Shown one piece after another: positions 1-13,800 of a stretch of DNA of 64,000 nucleotides. The DNA is taken from positions 260,382 through 324,381 of the forward strand of contig VFFE01007216.1 of the NCBI GenBank assembly GCA_008921705.1. Direction: 5' to 3'. The first letter of the stretch is position 1; the number at the start of each line of letters is the position of its first letter. The position numbers were made by a program, and so were the translations under genes. The DNA is from Burhinus oedicnemus (taxonomy: Eukaryota > Chordata > Aves > Charadriiformes > Burhinidae). A model generated the notes under the pieces. It ran no database searches and had not been told where the DNA came from. It saw only the letters and a program-made list of their open reading frames with translations.

Positions 1-1675
1 CTGCCCAGCGTGCTGCGTGGGGATCAGAGGCCCATTCAATGCTCCACTGCCTATCATTCCCACCACCTAAAGGGATGTAAGATTATCTATACTATTCTCT
101 CCTTATAATGATAGCTCTAATAAATAGCATTTAAAATGATACCTTACAGAGTCTAAGTACCTTTCTTACTGGAACCATAAAGGACTAGCACCTCCCAGTG
201 CAAAACACCTGGTTGTAGGTTTGAAAAGAAAATGTCACTTATCTATATTGAAACAGAGCTAATAGCTGGGAACCAGAAAGACCCCCATTTGTCCCTAAGA
301 TAAGTAAGAGACAGAGGGTGCAGCATGTCTTCAAATTGTTATGAATGTATCATGAGGCTCCTCTAAGTTGAAATTAATTTCAAACAAAAGGAAAAAATAG
401 CTTCTTACCTAGTTCAAAGAAACCCACTCCACAGCCACAGGATAATTAGAGAAAATAAGAAGTGTAACCTAAAATTTCAACTTGCTAGGGCTGATTCAAC
501 TTTCACCAATGTTAGCAAGAAGAGACCTTTTGAATTGAATGGGATTTGGATTCTTGAAATGCAAAAAAGTGGATCTGGCTGTAACTCTGGAACTGCCATC
601 AGTTTTTCCACAGTAATGTTAGCAGCTGACCTTACAGGAACTATGATAAATATTCCTAAGATCTACTCTTATGAAGCCAAACATACAGTGATCACAAAGC
701 ATGACTCTGAAAAACTCCCCTCATTTTCCAGTGTTATTGTTTTGGTACTGTTATTGGTACTGAAGTAGAAGTCAAACTTTTCCCTGATGTGCCTGGCTTT
801 TGGCTTTACTCACCATTGGAACCACAGTTTGGGATTAGGAGGACAACTGATTTGTTTTGCTACAGTAAGTGCTTTGCTTTTAAAAAACTGATGTGGACAG
901 ATAGAATTTCCTTCCATCTATAGTGAGCAGGGTTCTTCTTGTACTAATTTGACATACAGAGATATCAACACAAGCCCTCAAGGCTAAAAAGTTGTGAAAA
1001 TTGTTTTAGCAAATAAAATAACACTGTTTTAGAAAGTAAAATACGCTGTTTTAAGCAATCCCCTGTATAAACAATTGCCTTTTGGGTTTGGTGCTCCATG
1101 GAGATGTAGCAACAGATCACCAGAAGCTGGACGCCTACATAGGACTGAGAGTGCATCTCATTGGTGTCTTAACTTCAGAAGCTCTTGAATTAACTTCATA
1201 ATCAAAGACACAACACAACCCCCACTCCACATAAAATTGGGAAAACTTTGGATTTCTTGAGGGTGTCAGGTGTACCAACCTGTGCCACTGCACAGATTTA
1301 GCAATAACTGCTGCACATATATACTTGCAAAAGGTAAGTGACAGCACAATGTGTACAGATGACAGGAGATAGCTCTCCCAGTATAACTTAGCATAGCTTT
1401 GTTGACTTCTAGAGTGGCAATGATTTATCCCACGTGATAACTGGGCCGGACAGAAGCCCAGTACCTGCTTTGTGATTCAGCCAAGACACTTGAATAATTA
1501 ATATCACTCTGTTAATTGTTATTGGTACAGTGTTCTGTTTTAACTTGCTGTGCCAGTTCATTCAACAGTCCTTTTAGAAACACCGGATAGATGGAGACAC
1601 TTGTCCCTTCAGTATGAACTTTCTACTCAGTCAGTTTCCAATAAATATTTATATAACCCGTGTCTGGCAACTTAC
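1..1675 (-). other. SCUBE1 intron, 3' part cut by window edge
   Basis: This is the intron after the first CUB exon; its donor GTAAGT lies on the minus strand just below 1676. I searched the minus strand for the next expected CUB exon (carrying the fourth CUB cysteine, after a TYETC-like stretch) and did not find it, so it lies before base 1. No recognisable repeat or gene is seen here; the short open frames look like chance. Confidence 0.7.
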
Positions 1676-1873
1676 CACTTTTTCTCATTACTAAAACATC
1701 ACCACATTCATCTTCAATTGGGAGAAATATCTCAGGTACTACGATGAGTATTCTCCTTTTTGGGGGTGGATTTATATTCCAAATGCATTCAACATTAGCT
1801 GGGTAGTCTCCAGGATAGTTGGGTGATTCAATGTAGCCAGTATAATCCCCAAGTTCTCCTCCACAGTGCTGGT
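1676..1873 (-). CDS. SCUBE1: SCUBE1 exon: first part of CUB domain
   Basis: This 198-bp, phase 1-1 exon encodes 66 residues, starting at the Asn-Gln-His-Cys-Gly-Gly opening of the CUB domain. It includes the family stretch YIESPNYPG, then [18 protein letters not shown], and ends after [12 protein letters not shown]. Three of the four CUB cysteines are present (CGGEL, ECIW, DECGD); the fourth must be in the next exon, beyond the window edge. CUB domains are beta-sandwich modules for protein binding, and in SCUBE proteins this one sits at the C-terminal end of the secreted chain. The acidic residues of GELGDY and EDECGD are of the kind that bind calcium in other CUB domains; that is inference here. 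The acceptor is TTTCTCCACAG and the donor GTG/GTAAGT. Confidence 0.96.
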
Positions 1874-4800
1874 CTGTGGAGAAACATAAATTAGCAGTTC
1901 TGTTAGCTGATTAGCTAATTTGAAGTGTTTTTCTAGATCTGTCAAGAGCAAGTCTAAACTCCTCCTTCTGGCTTTAGAAATGCATACATTCTCCAGCTGC
2001 CTCTGTTTAGCATGGAAGGCCTTTAAAAGAATACTCCATCTGCAGGGCTGCTCCAACTGATTTGCAAAACCTTAATCTCTGGTGTATAAACTCATTCAAT
2101 GCTTCATTCAGGCTGCTTTAACATTTGGTTAAGAAACGGACACAGGTAAGTAAACACGATCCCATTGTGGAGGTACTCATGCAGTGCTTACCACTGAGAC
2201 CATGCTGAGACGCAGAAGGTCTTCTGGTTTAATTTCACTTGGTTTTTAACCTGATTTAGCTGAATGAGCATGATGATCCTAATAGCCAACCTTATCTTGA
2301 TTACAGATCTGCCTTGCTTTAGATTAGATTAAACCAGTTAATAAAGAATCTCCGTTGATGGATCGGTTTTACTTTCTGAGTTTTCAAAACGCGTATTGAA
2401 TTTGCCACAGAAGCCTGATTCAGTAAGTTACTTAAGCTTGATCTCTCCAGGCCTACTCATCCATGTAAAACTAGATATATGTATAAATATTTTCCTTCAT
2501 CCAAGCCTTCAAATTCCTTACAGATATCTAATTGACTCACATTAGAAATGACGAAGGGCTTCAAAGACACATGGCACATAATCAGAATAAAAACTTACGA
2601 TAGACTTGCACATGAAAAGTTAGTTTAGATGACACTACCTAATTATTATAGAGACATTCTCTTAAATTAGCATGGCAGAGATGGAAAAATTGCCTAAAAG
2701 AATCAGTCATTCACAAAAGATCAAATAAAATTGCACTGGAATCCTTGGGGATATTTAAAATGGCAATTGAAGACAGGAGGCCAAGTACTGCAAAAAAGCC
2801 TATGAGAAGATTTCACAGTCATGAGCGGTAACCTGGCAATTGCAGTATGCATGACCATATCTCCTAGTATTTTATAATTATTATAAGATGACAGTTACTC
2901 TGATAGAAGATATGTAGAAGGTGGTATGTAGAAGAACGGCAGCTACTCTGCTCTACAGAGACATGAAGGAATATACATCACTGCAAGACAATTTACAGGA
3001 TCTAGGAAACGAAAAGCTCTGTAGTTTAACTTGAAGCTGGCACTCTGCCAAATTACATTAAAGTCAAAACAATCACATGCATCAAGTGGTACTTTTCCAG
3101 GGTTTTTTTCTCATTGTTTTCCCAATTTTTACTATTCCCTCTGCTAGTAGATATATGCTAACTAGGAAATACAGAACCGAAGTCCAGCCTGACAGATGGG
3201 ACCTTCAAGTTGCAGTTCAGATCTGAAGATCTTCATCTCACAACTAATATAAATGCAACTTACTTTTGCAGTGTGTAACATTAGTGGAGCCATCAAAATC
3301 TGTACTTGTGTTCCCAGGGCAGGTGATGCAGTAGTTTTGACCAAACTCAGGCTGATATGTTCCCACAGGGCATCGGATACATCTGTGTGTTGTGGAGTTG
3401 TAGTAGTGCCCAGGAGAACAATGAACTGTAAGGTATGAGATGTATTATTTTCAGAAAGTAGCAATCCTCAGTGCAGAGAGAACTTCCCTCTACCCTGGAC
3501 ATACATCATGATCCCCATTCTGCAATATACTTATTAGGCCATAAAAGGCAAAAAAGAGACCAGCTCCCTGTATTTCCTATTACAAAGGACTTTCTAACTA
3601 GAATTATGTTCCAAAGACTAGAGCTAAACCCTTACAAACTAGTAACACGTGCTACATGTTTCTCGCTGTATGTAATATGGTGGTTTCCAATGAGTTTGTA
3701 ATAAATGAAAGCTGATACGTATCTGCCTCAACATAAAAATGCCTTTCACAATAGCAGGAGAGATGTTTCCATTAGTGTCTGTTTGCCAGGGCCAGCATGT
3801 CATTCCAGTAACTAAACCAAAATGCATTTGGACAGGTTCCTTCTTCAGCATTTGCTCTGGAAGTTGACACGCAACATGTTGCATGCTTACGGTTTCTGCT
3901 TAGCCCATTAATCATCAATCCTTAACTTCATATAATTTCTGTAGTGTTTACTTTTTCTAATTTGGTAAATAAAAATATACAGGATGTGAAGGCTGAAGCA
4001 TTATCTAATGCAAGTTTGTCTTATTTCTTGCCATGCAGTGGGACTGATTCTCATACCAGTTGCAGCGCTGACTCTGTACCTGCCTGTGGTAAATTCCAAA
4101 GTAATCCATAAAGCCTGTTCAGTCTCCATGACTTCAGGAGATCATTCCTAGTTTACAGATTTTCTGACCGTTTAATTTAATCACACCCCGTGTTTCTACA
4201 TGCAGTGACTGTGTTTTGGAGCCTTTGAAAGCCCCTTGGCATTGAAGCTTACAAACAAAATGGCAAGCAGCGGGAATATGAGTTGTGGAAAGATTTGAAA
4301 TTCACCTTTGGTTTCGCAGTCTTGAAAGGAAACAGCACCTTCATACTTGGTCACAAGCCCACCACCACATGGAAAGCAGAGGGTCCTTCCTGGTTCAGGC
4401 TGATACGTACCAAGAGGACAGACTCTACATGGTTTAAAACCATCTGAAGAATAGTGCCCAGGAGAACACTGCCCTAGAAATTGAAAATGATCATTTATAT
4501 TAGTGAGCCAACTTTTCTGGACAAAGTATAAAACCCACTAGTAGTTAGCAATGCTTCCTTTAACTTAAACACGTAACATCAAGACAGCTGCAGATCAAAT
4601 TCTAATCTTACCTGCTGATTTTGTATTGTTCCTGCAACCACTTCCTAAACACACCACCAGTAAATACAACTAGTTTCTTAATAAGCTTTTTGCTGCCTAT
4701 GTTTCTGTTTGGTTTTTTTTAGCAAAGGCTCTATTAAGATGTTGTTTGAATACTTTTTACTTTCACCAATTCTTTAATCTGAGAATTTCAAAGCACTTTG

Positions 4801-7800
4801 TAGGAAAAAAATGAAACTTTGCACCATATCTATGAAGCAAGCAATTTTTTTTTTTTTTTTTACATCTCCATTTTATAGATATGGAAACAGTAGATTATGG
4901 GATTTACCAGACTGGGTGGGACCAGTCCAGCACCCTGCCTGTGAGAATAGCTGACACCATCAGCTTTCCACGTAGCTGTGAAAACTAGTGCTTGTCAGAA
5001 GCTCTTCTGCCAGAAAATGGTGATTTGTGTAAAGCAAAGCACTTTGTGAATGAGTCTACTGACAGATACAAGGTAGTTTCAAAAGTTGCTCTCCAAGCTA
5101 TTTCTGATAGGCATTTGTTTGGCTTGGTTCTTGCTAGCTTGAGCACTTTACTCCTTGACAACCTACCTGAGAATCAAGATGTCAAGTTTTTCAATACTAT
5201 GGCATTAATGCATATCTTCACACCACCCCAGGCTGGGAGACTAGCACTTTGAGATGGTAGGCGTTCCCTGAGGTTGCCTAATCCCAATACTTGGTAATTT
5301 AGCTTCCCTGAGAAAATACTATTGATTACAGGTGGTGAGTACATTTCTAACAAAATCTGTGTTCATCAAAATGCACTGTTTCATCATACATGCTGACACA
5401 TTCTATGGAGACGTAATGATTTTGATAAAATCTTTGACAGGGAGGTTTATGAAGTCCAAAGCATATTCTTTCTTGCCACTTTCAGTTTCTCAAGTGTCAT
5501 TCATTGTGTGTTCACTTTAGATATCCTTGAAGAAAGCATTAATGTGAATTACGTGGATGAGTTTTAAACTTTGAACTTGTGTAGCAGATAGGACAGGCTT
5601 CTTTCGAAGTCAAATAGTGTGTCTGCTATAAACTAGATTTTGCTTATCTGTAATGAAATAAGCTAAAGAAAATAATTAACAGTTGTGTCTTAAAACCTTA
5701 TCTTGATCAAGTTACAGTAGAAGCATTAACAAACTGAACTTTAGAGCTCTTTTCTGAAACCAGGTATTATCATTATCATCTAATTTATGTATCAAAGTTG
5801 AGTCAGAGATGCTACATCACTTGCCAAAAGGTACAGTGAATTCAAGCAGCGTAGAAAGTTGGTCATTAGCTCTGAGTCCAGGTTACAGATTCCTGCAGCA
5901 TAACTATCTCAAAATTATGACTGCTGCTGGCTAGACCAGGTAAACTACATCTCAAGCAAAACGTTAAATCAGCAGGTTCATTAGACTCACCAATACCAGT
6001 CCAAAGTAATCCATCCCTTTGACTCATAATATACCTGATGAGTCCTTACAAGTCGAGGTATGTCCAGCTTCCATACCTGACTTGAAGCAAAGCGCTTTGC
6101 TTGGCTTGCTCATTTCCATACCATAACTCACATTGCTGCAGCAGGTCCCATCTTCTTGTTGGCAATGTCAGTGGATGGAACAAGCCAAAACATTTTGTGT
6201 ATTGCTTGTAAGTGCACAGAGACTTCTTCTGTTACCTTTACAAGACAGAAGTGTGGAAGGCTCTCCCCTCTTTTAACTCCATGCCTCACAGGCTGTGTGG
6301 CAACACTTAATCCTTTTATAATCAAATTAAACTTGCCTCCACATTCTGACACATTCCGGGCGCCCGCTACTCCCTGTCCATCATTACTTGGGCAAGGCTC
6401 ACAGGTAAGTTGACCTTCTGTGTCTTGGTATGTTCCTGGTGAGCAAGGAACGCACTGATTATGTTCTCCACTATAAAAGGTGCCCGTGCTGCAGGTAACT
6501 GAGAAAAGAAAAGGGGAATCTACATAAGGACTTTCATTTTGATCACATCATTTGCTTTTACATCAAACATTTAGAGAAGATGGATCTCTTTGGCCCCAGT
6601 ATTATAGTGGCGTATGTTTTACATACCTTAGTCCAGGATCCTCACCTGATGTAAACAGGCCCATCTCCACTGTGGTCTAGGTCAATTTACATCAGGGCAA
6701 GGTCCTTCCTCTATTGTTTAAGCCATTAAATGGCATTGTACTGCACTGAAGCGTTTATCAGACATATGTTGTTAATAAAGCTGATGCAGTCGAAACAGTA
6801 GCAGCGTAATTAAGACAGTGGTGCATAGCATATGGGAAGTGATGTGAATTTTTAGTTTACACTAGGTGCATTTATATGTTGGTTTTATGGAAGATGACTC
6901 CATAGAGTCTGTCCCTTGAGATCAGTTCTAGAGATTTCTCTGGGGGAAATTTATCCCATGTAATATTTTATGTTTCTTGACACTCAAATACCCCAACTGG
7001 AAAGCATTTTAAATACAGATATGAATCCACATGCTTTTCTTGCTGCAACAAAGCAGGTAACTGCATTAAACACTTTGTTGTATATATGTAGTTAAAATGT
7101 ATGGGTTTCTAGACACTAATAGCAACAGTCTTTCAACACAGTTACTAAATCACTGTTCCTGTATGATGAAAACAGCCTCTAAACCAACTCATTAGAGGCA
7201 CCTATCAGATCTGCACTTAACTATTTCTTTTTGCTTGTAAATCACTTGGTGTCTAAAAGAAGCTGGGAAAATAGATATGCTGATTTTGAAAAGATGACTT
7301 TAAGTGATTAGAAAGCTTGCAGTGCTGAGAACTGCCATTAATAGGTTTGTGCTAGCACCTTGCGCCCAGTGAAGCACTAGAGCCTGATAAACTCAGAAAA
7401 GACTTAAAGGAATAAGGTACTTTACATAAAGTTAAAATAGATTTCTACAGATTTTTTTTTAATTAGACTGCGAGTGTTAAAAATGGGTCATGGATTACTT
7501 GGTGGTGAGGAGAGTCAGAGAGGCAATATAAAACTAAATACACAGCACCTAGGCAAACACCATTTTATTGTTTTACAGAATTGTTTTCCTAAGATGCTGA
7601 GAGCATCTGGGAACTAATTGCCAACATTGCCTTGTGGCAGGCCTTCATACATACCAGTTGACAGCATGGGAATGTATGCATATATATGCTTCTTTTGTTT
7701 TCCTGCAATCATTTAATGAACTCCCTTCAAGTCTTATGAACCGTCAGTGGTCCATGCACATATACTCAGTAATATGGATCTAAATTGTCTCTTATCTCAT

Positions 7801-10800
7801 AGATTTCCTGCCTGGCTCACTAGGGACAACTTGATTTTAGATTGCTTGTTTTGGGGAATACAGCTGACTGGAGTTGTTGGGACTTACCGCATTTTCCATC
7901 CTGCAGCACTTGCCCTGTACTGCAAGCTTCATGCCCTTCAGTAGCTTTAGCTGGCTTCTGAGCCACTTCATATTCTGTCCCAGAAAACTGAATGTAAAAT
8001 TGCTGTTTATTAATAGATTTCCTCAATGTTTTGATTGCAGTTTGCAGCTTCTGCTCCATCCTTTTCCGAACACAGTCCATGTTACAGGTGTCTAGATGGG
8101 AAATGATAAGAAAACTAGAAGCAATTGAGATTCATGTTTAAAAAGAGGTGCTTAACAAAAACTTTAGCCTGCACCGCATGATAACGCCTCTGTTTGCTTC
8201 ACTGTCTTCTCCTTCTAATTGCAAAAGCAGCTCACTGTATTCAAAATCAGGCCTTTTAAAGGGACAAGATAGGACACTGAGGTCCATCAAATTGAGTTTC
8301 ATGGCCTCTAAGTGCACACTGAGTACTGATATCTTATCTCTAGGATTAAGAAATCTGGTTATACTCAGTGCACAGGGAGAGAGTGGCAGAAAGCATCGAT
8401 CCCACTGTGTTGTACTTCCAGTTATGTGTTCAGCCTGCCACCACTAATGGTTCTGAATTTTCTCTGCCTGTGCTTTACTCAGTTGATTAGGAATTCTTCC
8501 CACTTTCCTGACCAAAATACCTGAATGACACAAAGAAAGGTGCTTTTTGGCATGATTACTATTTGAATCACTCGGCTAGTGAGGTAACCCTTAGGGTTAA
8601 TAAACCTGCCTTTGAGGACTGATGTGTTTATAGAATTCAGCCCATGTTTTCTTTGGCTGGATTTTATAGCATAATATTCCATCTCATGAATAACTTGAAG
8701 CAATTCTTTTTCTTCCTGAAGTTTGTTATGAAAACATGAACTTTCCGAATGTGTGATAAAAATGTTTGATTCTCAGACTGAAGTTTCAGCAACTCATATT
8801 TTTGAGGATTTTTTTATCGTTGTTTTTGCAGAACTTCTACCTAATCCTTACGTTCTCTGTGCATCAATTAGCACTTCTGTTGTTTAAAGAAATTAGACTA
8901 AATTAAAGTACGTGACTTAACTCAAGGCTTTGAAGGAATTTTGCTGCAGGTTCAATCTTTGTTCCTTTGACTTAATTTTCTACCTGATTCCTTTCAATTA
9001 AATCTCTGAAACTTTGAGTTTGGAAAGGCTGTTGAACGAGGCTTGTGCTGAAAGGTTTGCATGGCAGCTTGATGACATAGTGTCAAAGAGATTCTAACAA
9101 CACACTGAGGAACTGAATTCTGATTTCTCTCCACAGACAGATCTTTCACAAACCTGAGACTTCTTCTGACTTCATCTCCACTTCAAACTCTGCGGTGATA
9201 TGGGACACTTCTTTTGATGGTGACTTGCGGCCTCGGCGTTTTTTCTTGGAGGAATCGCACTTGAGATTCACAAAGGTCACCTGGCAGTTGTCTGTACAAG
9301 GCAATTGACCTCCTTTGCATAAAAGAAGCAACACAGAAAAGAAATCAAGTAGCAAAGTGGCAAGTGACAGGCTAATAAGTGTTATCTCAGCTGGGTTATT
9401 ATGAATGCAGTGACAGGCTTCATAACATTTCACAAGTGTTGTCAAACACCTTCTCTGTGCAATTTTGGGTTTGCTCATTTTGCTAGTGAATGCAGGAGGC
9501 AAAAACACAGTGTGGTGATGCTCAGCTGCACAGTGGTACCTCTAATGCCTATAATTTCCTGTCTCTTTTACACATAAGGATTAGAAAGCTCTTTACAGAA
9601 ATTAGTTAAGATCAGCAATACTACATACAGTCATTTGATGGTTGAACAAAGCAAGAGAGTCAATTTTCATAAATTCATGAGAGCAGCAGGCCTGGGCCTC
9701 TAGAAACTACCAGCTGGTATTCCACCTCTTTCAGCAATGACAATCAGTAGATATCAAAGGTTTTAAGAGCCTTTGATTGGGAGGTTATGAAAATATATTT
9801 GAAGGCTTTATCTGAGGGGAAATCATAGGATCATTTAGGTTAGAAAAGACCCTTTAGATCATCGAGTCCAACCATTAACTAACACTACCAATTCCACCAC
9901 TAAACCATGTCCCTAAGCACCGTGTCTATATGTCTTTTAAGTACCTCCAGGGATGGTGACTCAAACAATTCCCTGAACAGCCTGTTCCAATGTTTGATAA
10001 CCCTTTCGGTGAAGATGTTTTTCCTAATATCCAATCTAAAGCTCCGCTGGAGCAACTTGAGGCCGTTTCCTTTTGTCCTATCAGAAGCCAGAGGAACTGA
10101 ATGCCTTTGTCAATTATATGTAACCTCTGAGGAGAAAGGCCACAATCCATTGGGACACGGTCATGTAAGCATCCTCTGCCTATATAAAGAAATCTATGTG
10201 AAAACCATCCTTTTTGTGATGGGCAATGGACCTTCCAGGTCAGGCAGAAATTTCTAGCACTCAGGCCATAAGAAGAATTTCATTCCAAGTGTGTGATTGT
10301 ATGATATAATCTTACTGTTAGACCTAGAAGTCCAGATGACATAACAAAGCAAAGCAAGCAAAGGACAAGGAAATGGATCCAAGAAATACATTCCCGTGGT
10401 CACTGTACGGACCAAAACCCCCAACTTCTGTGACTTTAAAAATGAGTCTGATAATCACATCTTATTAGAACAAGGCAATACATAAGGACAAGGTAAGCAT
10501 CTTGGCAACTGGGACTTGTTTTAAGCCAATACTTGGAAAATTAGAGAGATAAATGCCTAGACTGCAGGGTAAAGATAAAACATGACTCTTTAAACCACTA
10601 GCATTTTTTTAGGATAGCTATTTTTACTCTTCTCTGTTCAGGGCTCATATATGACTCTTCAACTCACTAGCAAAAGTGGTGGTAAGACAGATTCACAACA
10701 AAGAATATATCACCAGTAGACATTTGCTGTAAGCTGCTAAGTTATGCTAAGCAACTATATGAACTGTTGCAATTACACCAATACTGTGTATTAAAATCCA

Positions 10801-13800
10801 GAAAATTTCAAGTTAATATTAAATTCAATGAACTCCAAATATTTTAAGCTGTCGAAATGCACAACAATAACAACCCAAACACTCTTTAATTGACCTTGTC
10901 ATGATATCAAGGGGATGGAGGACAAGAAATAAATGTTATGAAAATCTGTTAAATACATATCGCTTTTTAAATCTCTTTTTTGTTTGACTTTAAAAGTGAT
11001 ATTCAAAACTAATAATAATAAAATCCCATACCTACTCATACTGAGTTTTAAAAACATTTGATTAGTTTGATTCATCCTGACACAAACTTTTTCTTAATTT
11101 CAGATTTTTGGTAATTATGTCTAAACCTTCTAAATATTTTTTCTAACATCATAACTACTCACTCCAACATTAGTTCTAAGGATGTGTAACATCAGATTTT
11201 GATCATAACTTTCCTGCTTAGGGGTTGTCTTTGCTGCTGCAATGGGATACTAATCCAGCATAAAGCAAATAAATAAAAGCTTTTCTTTTCTTTTATAAAC
11301 CTAACTTGGGAAAACTAAACCAACCAAACTGACATTGTTTCACGTAACTTTGCATTGGTCATAGCTTTTTGTCTCAGGATATTTCTGCCATTACAAATGC
11401 CAGAAAAAGGATCAGCTTAATTCCAAACTCAGGCACTTTTGAACACAGATTTTTCAAAGCAACTGGTGACATTTCAGCACTGTCAGATCCAAACCCAAGG
11501 CACTGTTCCGCTAGAGTGTGAACCTTGGCCTGAACTTAAATTCAGATCTAAATATGAAAATAATTTTTTTTTCCACCTGCAGTGTGAAAACAAAATCTGC
11601 AAACAAGCAAGCAAACAAACAAAAAATTAGAATGCTGTTTACATGTTTGAAGAAACCACATACCTAAACCAGCTTGCTTCCCAGAATCTTTTGTTTTTTC
11701 TTTGCTGCGAGGCCGTAAATGGCACTTTGCATCTTTAATTTTAAAACGAGCTTTCTGCTTGATTGGAGGGGCTAATGAATCTGTTGATGTAAAGTAAAAA
11801 AGCTATCATTTGGCATACAGATGAAACGAAGTCTGGAACTTCTTTGTAAAAACAGACTTAAAAGCCTTCTTGAGACAGAAAAGAGACAGCCCAAGAATTA
11901 TACACTTTGTGCAAGAGGATCCATTTCTGTAAGTTCATTTTTTCGCATAAGCACTTACTCTTGAGCTCATAAAGTTCAATGAATTTGCTAGTATTGCACG
12001 CGCTCTTCACATATACTTCCCTTACACATCTTAGTGGAATTTGGGTGAATTTGTCTCTTACTATGAAAAAAGTGAATTCCTACCTTTTTTTTTTTCTGAC
12101 TCTGTCTGTGACTTCCCATGTTACTTGGCTGTAGTTCTGCTCTTGCTAATGCCAACCAGGAATAAGATTAATTTAGTGGAGCTACGCTGTTGGCAGTTGA
12201 AAACAATCCAAAGGAAACGTCTTTCTTTGACTGCGGTCTATGGCTTGCAAGCTTTATTCTTCAGATTTAAATCCAAGCCAGTTACGTCTGGTGACTTTAG
12301 AGGCTGTTAAACAGCCATGCACTGCTTAGAAAATGTAGCTGCTGACTGACTTCCTCACAAAGTCCATGGTGGAAAAGGCTGGGCCTGGCCTGTCAACTGC
12401 CAGCCACTGCGGCTGCCCATGGGACCTGGGGCAGGCGTAGGGTGGTCACAGCTAATTGCTGCACCGTGGGTCCCTCTTTCCTTGGGAGGGCCTTGCTGAA
12501 CCAGGACTATAGAGGTAGCCTGCCCCTCTGCCACGGCAGCCACATCTGCTGCCGTGTTACCCCACTCTACAACATTGTACCTCCTAACGCATTCCAAATA
12601 TATAAGAAATACATGGTTAGAGAACTGGCAAATGGCATAGAAGTACAGCAGGTAATGATACATAACGTGGGCTGACACTTCCCACTGCTGGATGCTGTTT
12701 CAGCTGCTTCTAATTTTGCCAGACTTCAACCATTTTGAGCTGAACTTTTTTTTATGCAGAGCATCAGCTTTAAGACGTATTTTGAAATGTCTCTGCAAAA
12801 CTAATCCAGCCATTTCTGAGAACAAGATGAATGAAACACAGTATGTGCTTATAAAAGTCTCTTAACCTTTTTTTGGGAATCCCCAGTAGGAGGATCTGTG
12901 CTAAGAAAGGACGTTGCAGGTGAGGGCTGGCTGTGACCCACCATAGCCTTCTGCTCTGGTGCTACTGATGGGCAACTCTAGCTCACTTCCAAGTCTGGGA
13001 AGAAGTTTGCCTTGCTGGACTATGGAAAGTACAGTCTTCCAAATATTTGCCCTTATTGAATGTATCTCAAACCTTCACCGCTCCTATACTGACCTCCCAA
13101 CACAATGCCATACCGGAGGGCAACTAAGCACACTCCAGCCCTTGAGGAGAGGCTGCAGAAAAGTGAGTGTGCGCATGATGAAACACAGCCTACCTTAATT
13201 CTGGCTGTGTGTAACTTGGGAGCTGTATGTCTCGCAACTCCCAAATGGTCTGGGGGACCTCCATCACCTACCTCCTAGACACCAAGGCCCAGGTGAGCAG
13301 GAGAGCACCTACCTGCGCAGCTGGGCAGGGTCGCGTTGCGTTTCTGCTGAGCTTTGCCTTGCTGGACAGGAACGCCACAGCTCAGCGTGTAGCTGTTCTC
13401 CGAATCTGCAGGGCAGAACACAGAGTCAGCACATATGGCAACAGCCTCACAAAGCATCTCACCCCCAGCATTAATGTTCGGTGCTTGAACAAACTTATTA
13501 ATACTGTTAAAAAAAGAGACATTTTAAGTACTGGACTTGGATTTTCAATGGCTGAAATAGTTTGCCAAAGTTTACTGCTTCACAGTGTTGACTACAAATT
13601 TTGTTCCTTCCAGCACTGAAATGTTATGTTTTATAAACGATTTGGCATGAGGTTAGCTGTAAATAATTCCATGGTGCACAAGTAGCAAATATTTTCTGTT
13701 TGTCCATGGCAAAACCCTTGTGCTTTGATCATCTCTATAATTTAAAAAATAAACCATGTACTTTCATAATAATTTTAGCTTCAGACTCTGACAGAATTTA

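Larger units (their letters stand above)
4474..6336 (-). other. SCUBE1 intron of GC-AG type, 1,863 bp
   Basis: The donor on the minus strand reads GGAG/GCAAGT, the strong consensus for the minor GC-AG class spliced by the major spliceosome; the acceptor is TTTCTAG. The intron holds a 17-nt T run (4845-4861), next to what looks like a MIR-like SINE in reverse orientation, and another SINE-like stretch near 5765-5890. No gene is seen. Confidence 0.9.

Noticed and set aside
9907..10257. 116-codon open frame on the + strand
   Set aside because: It runs antisense through a CR1 LINE fragment and has no independent support.
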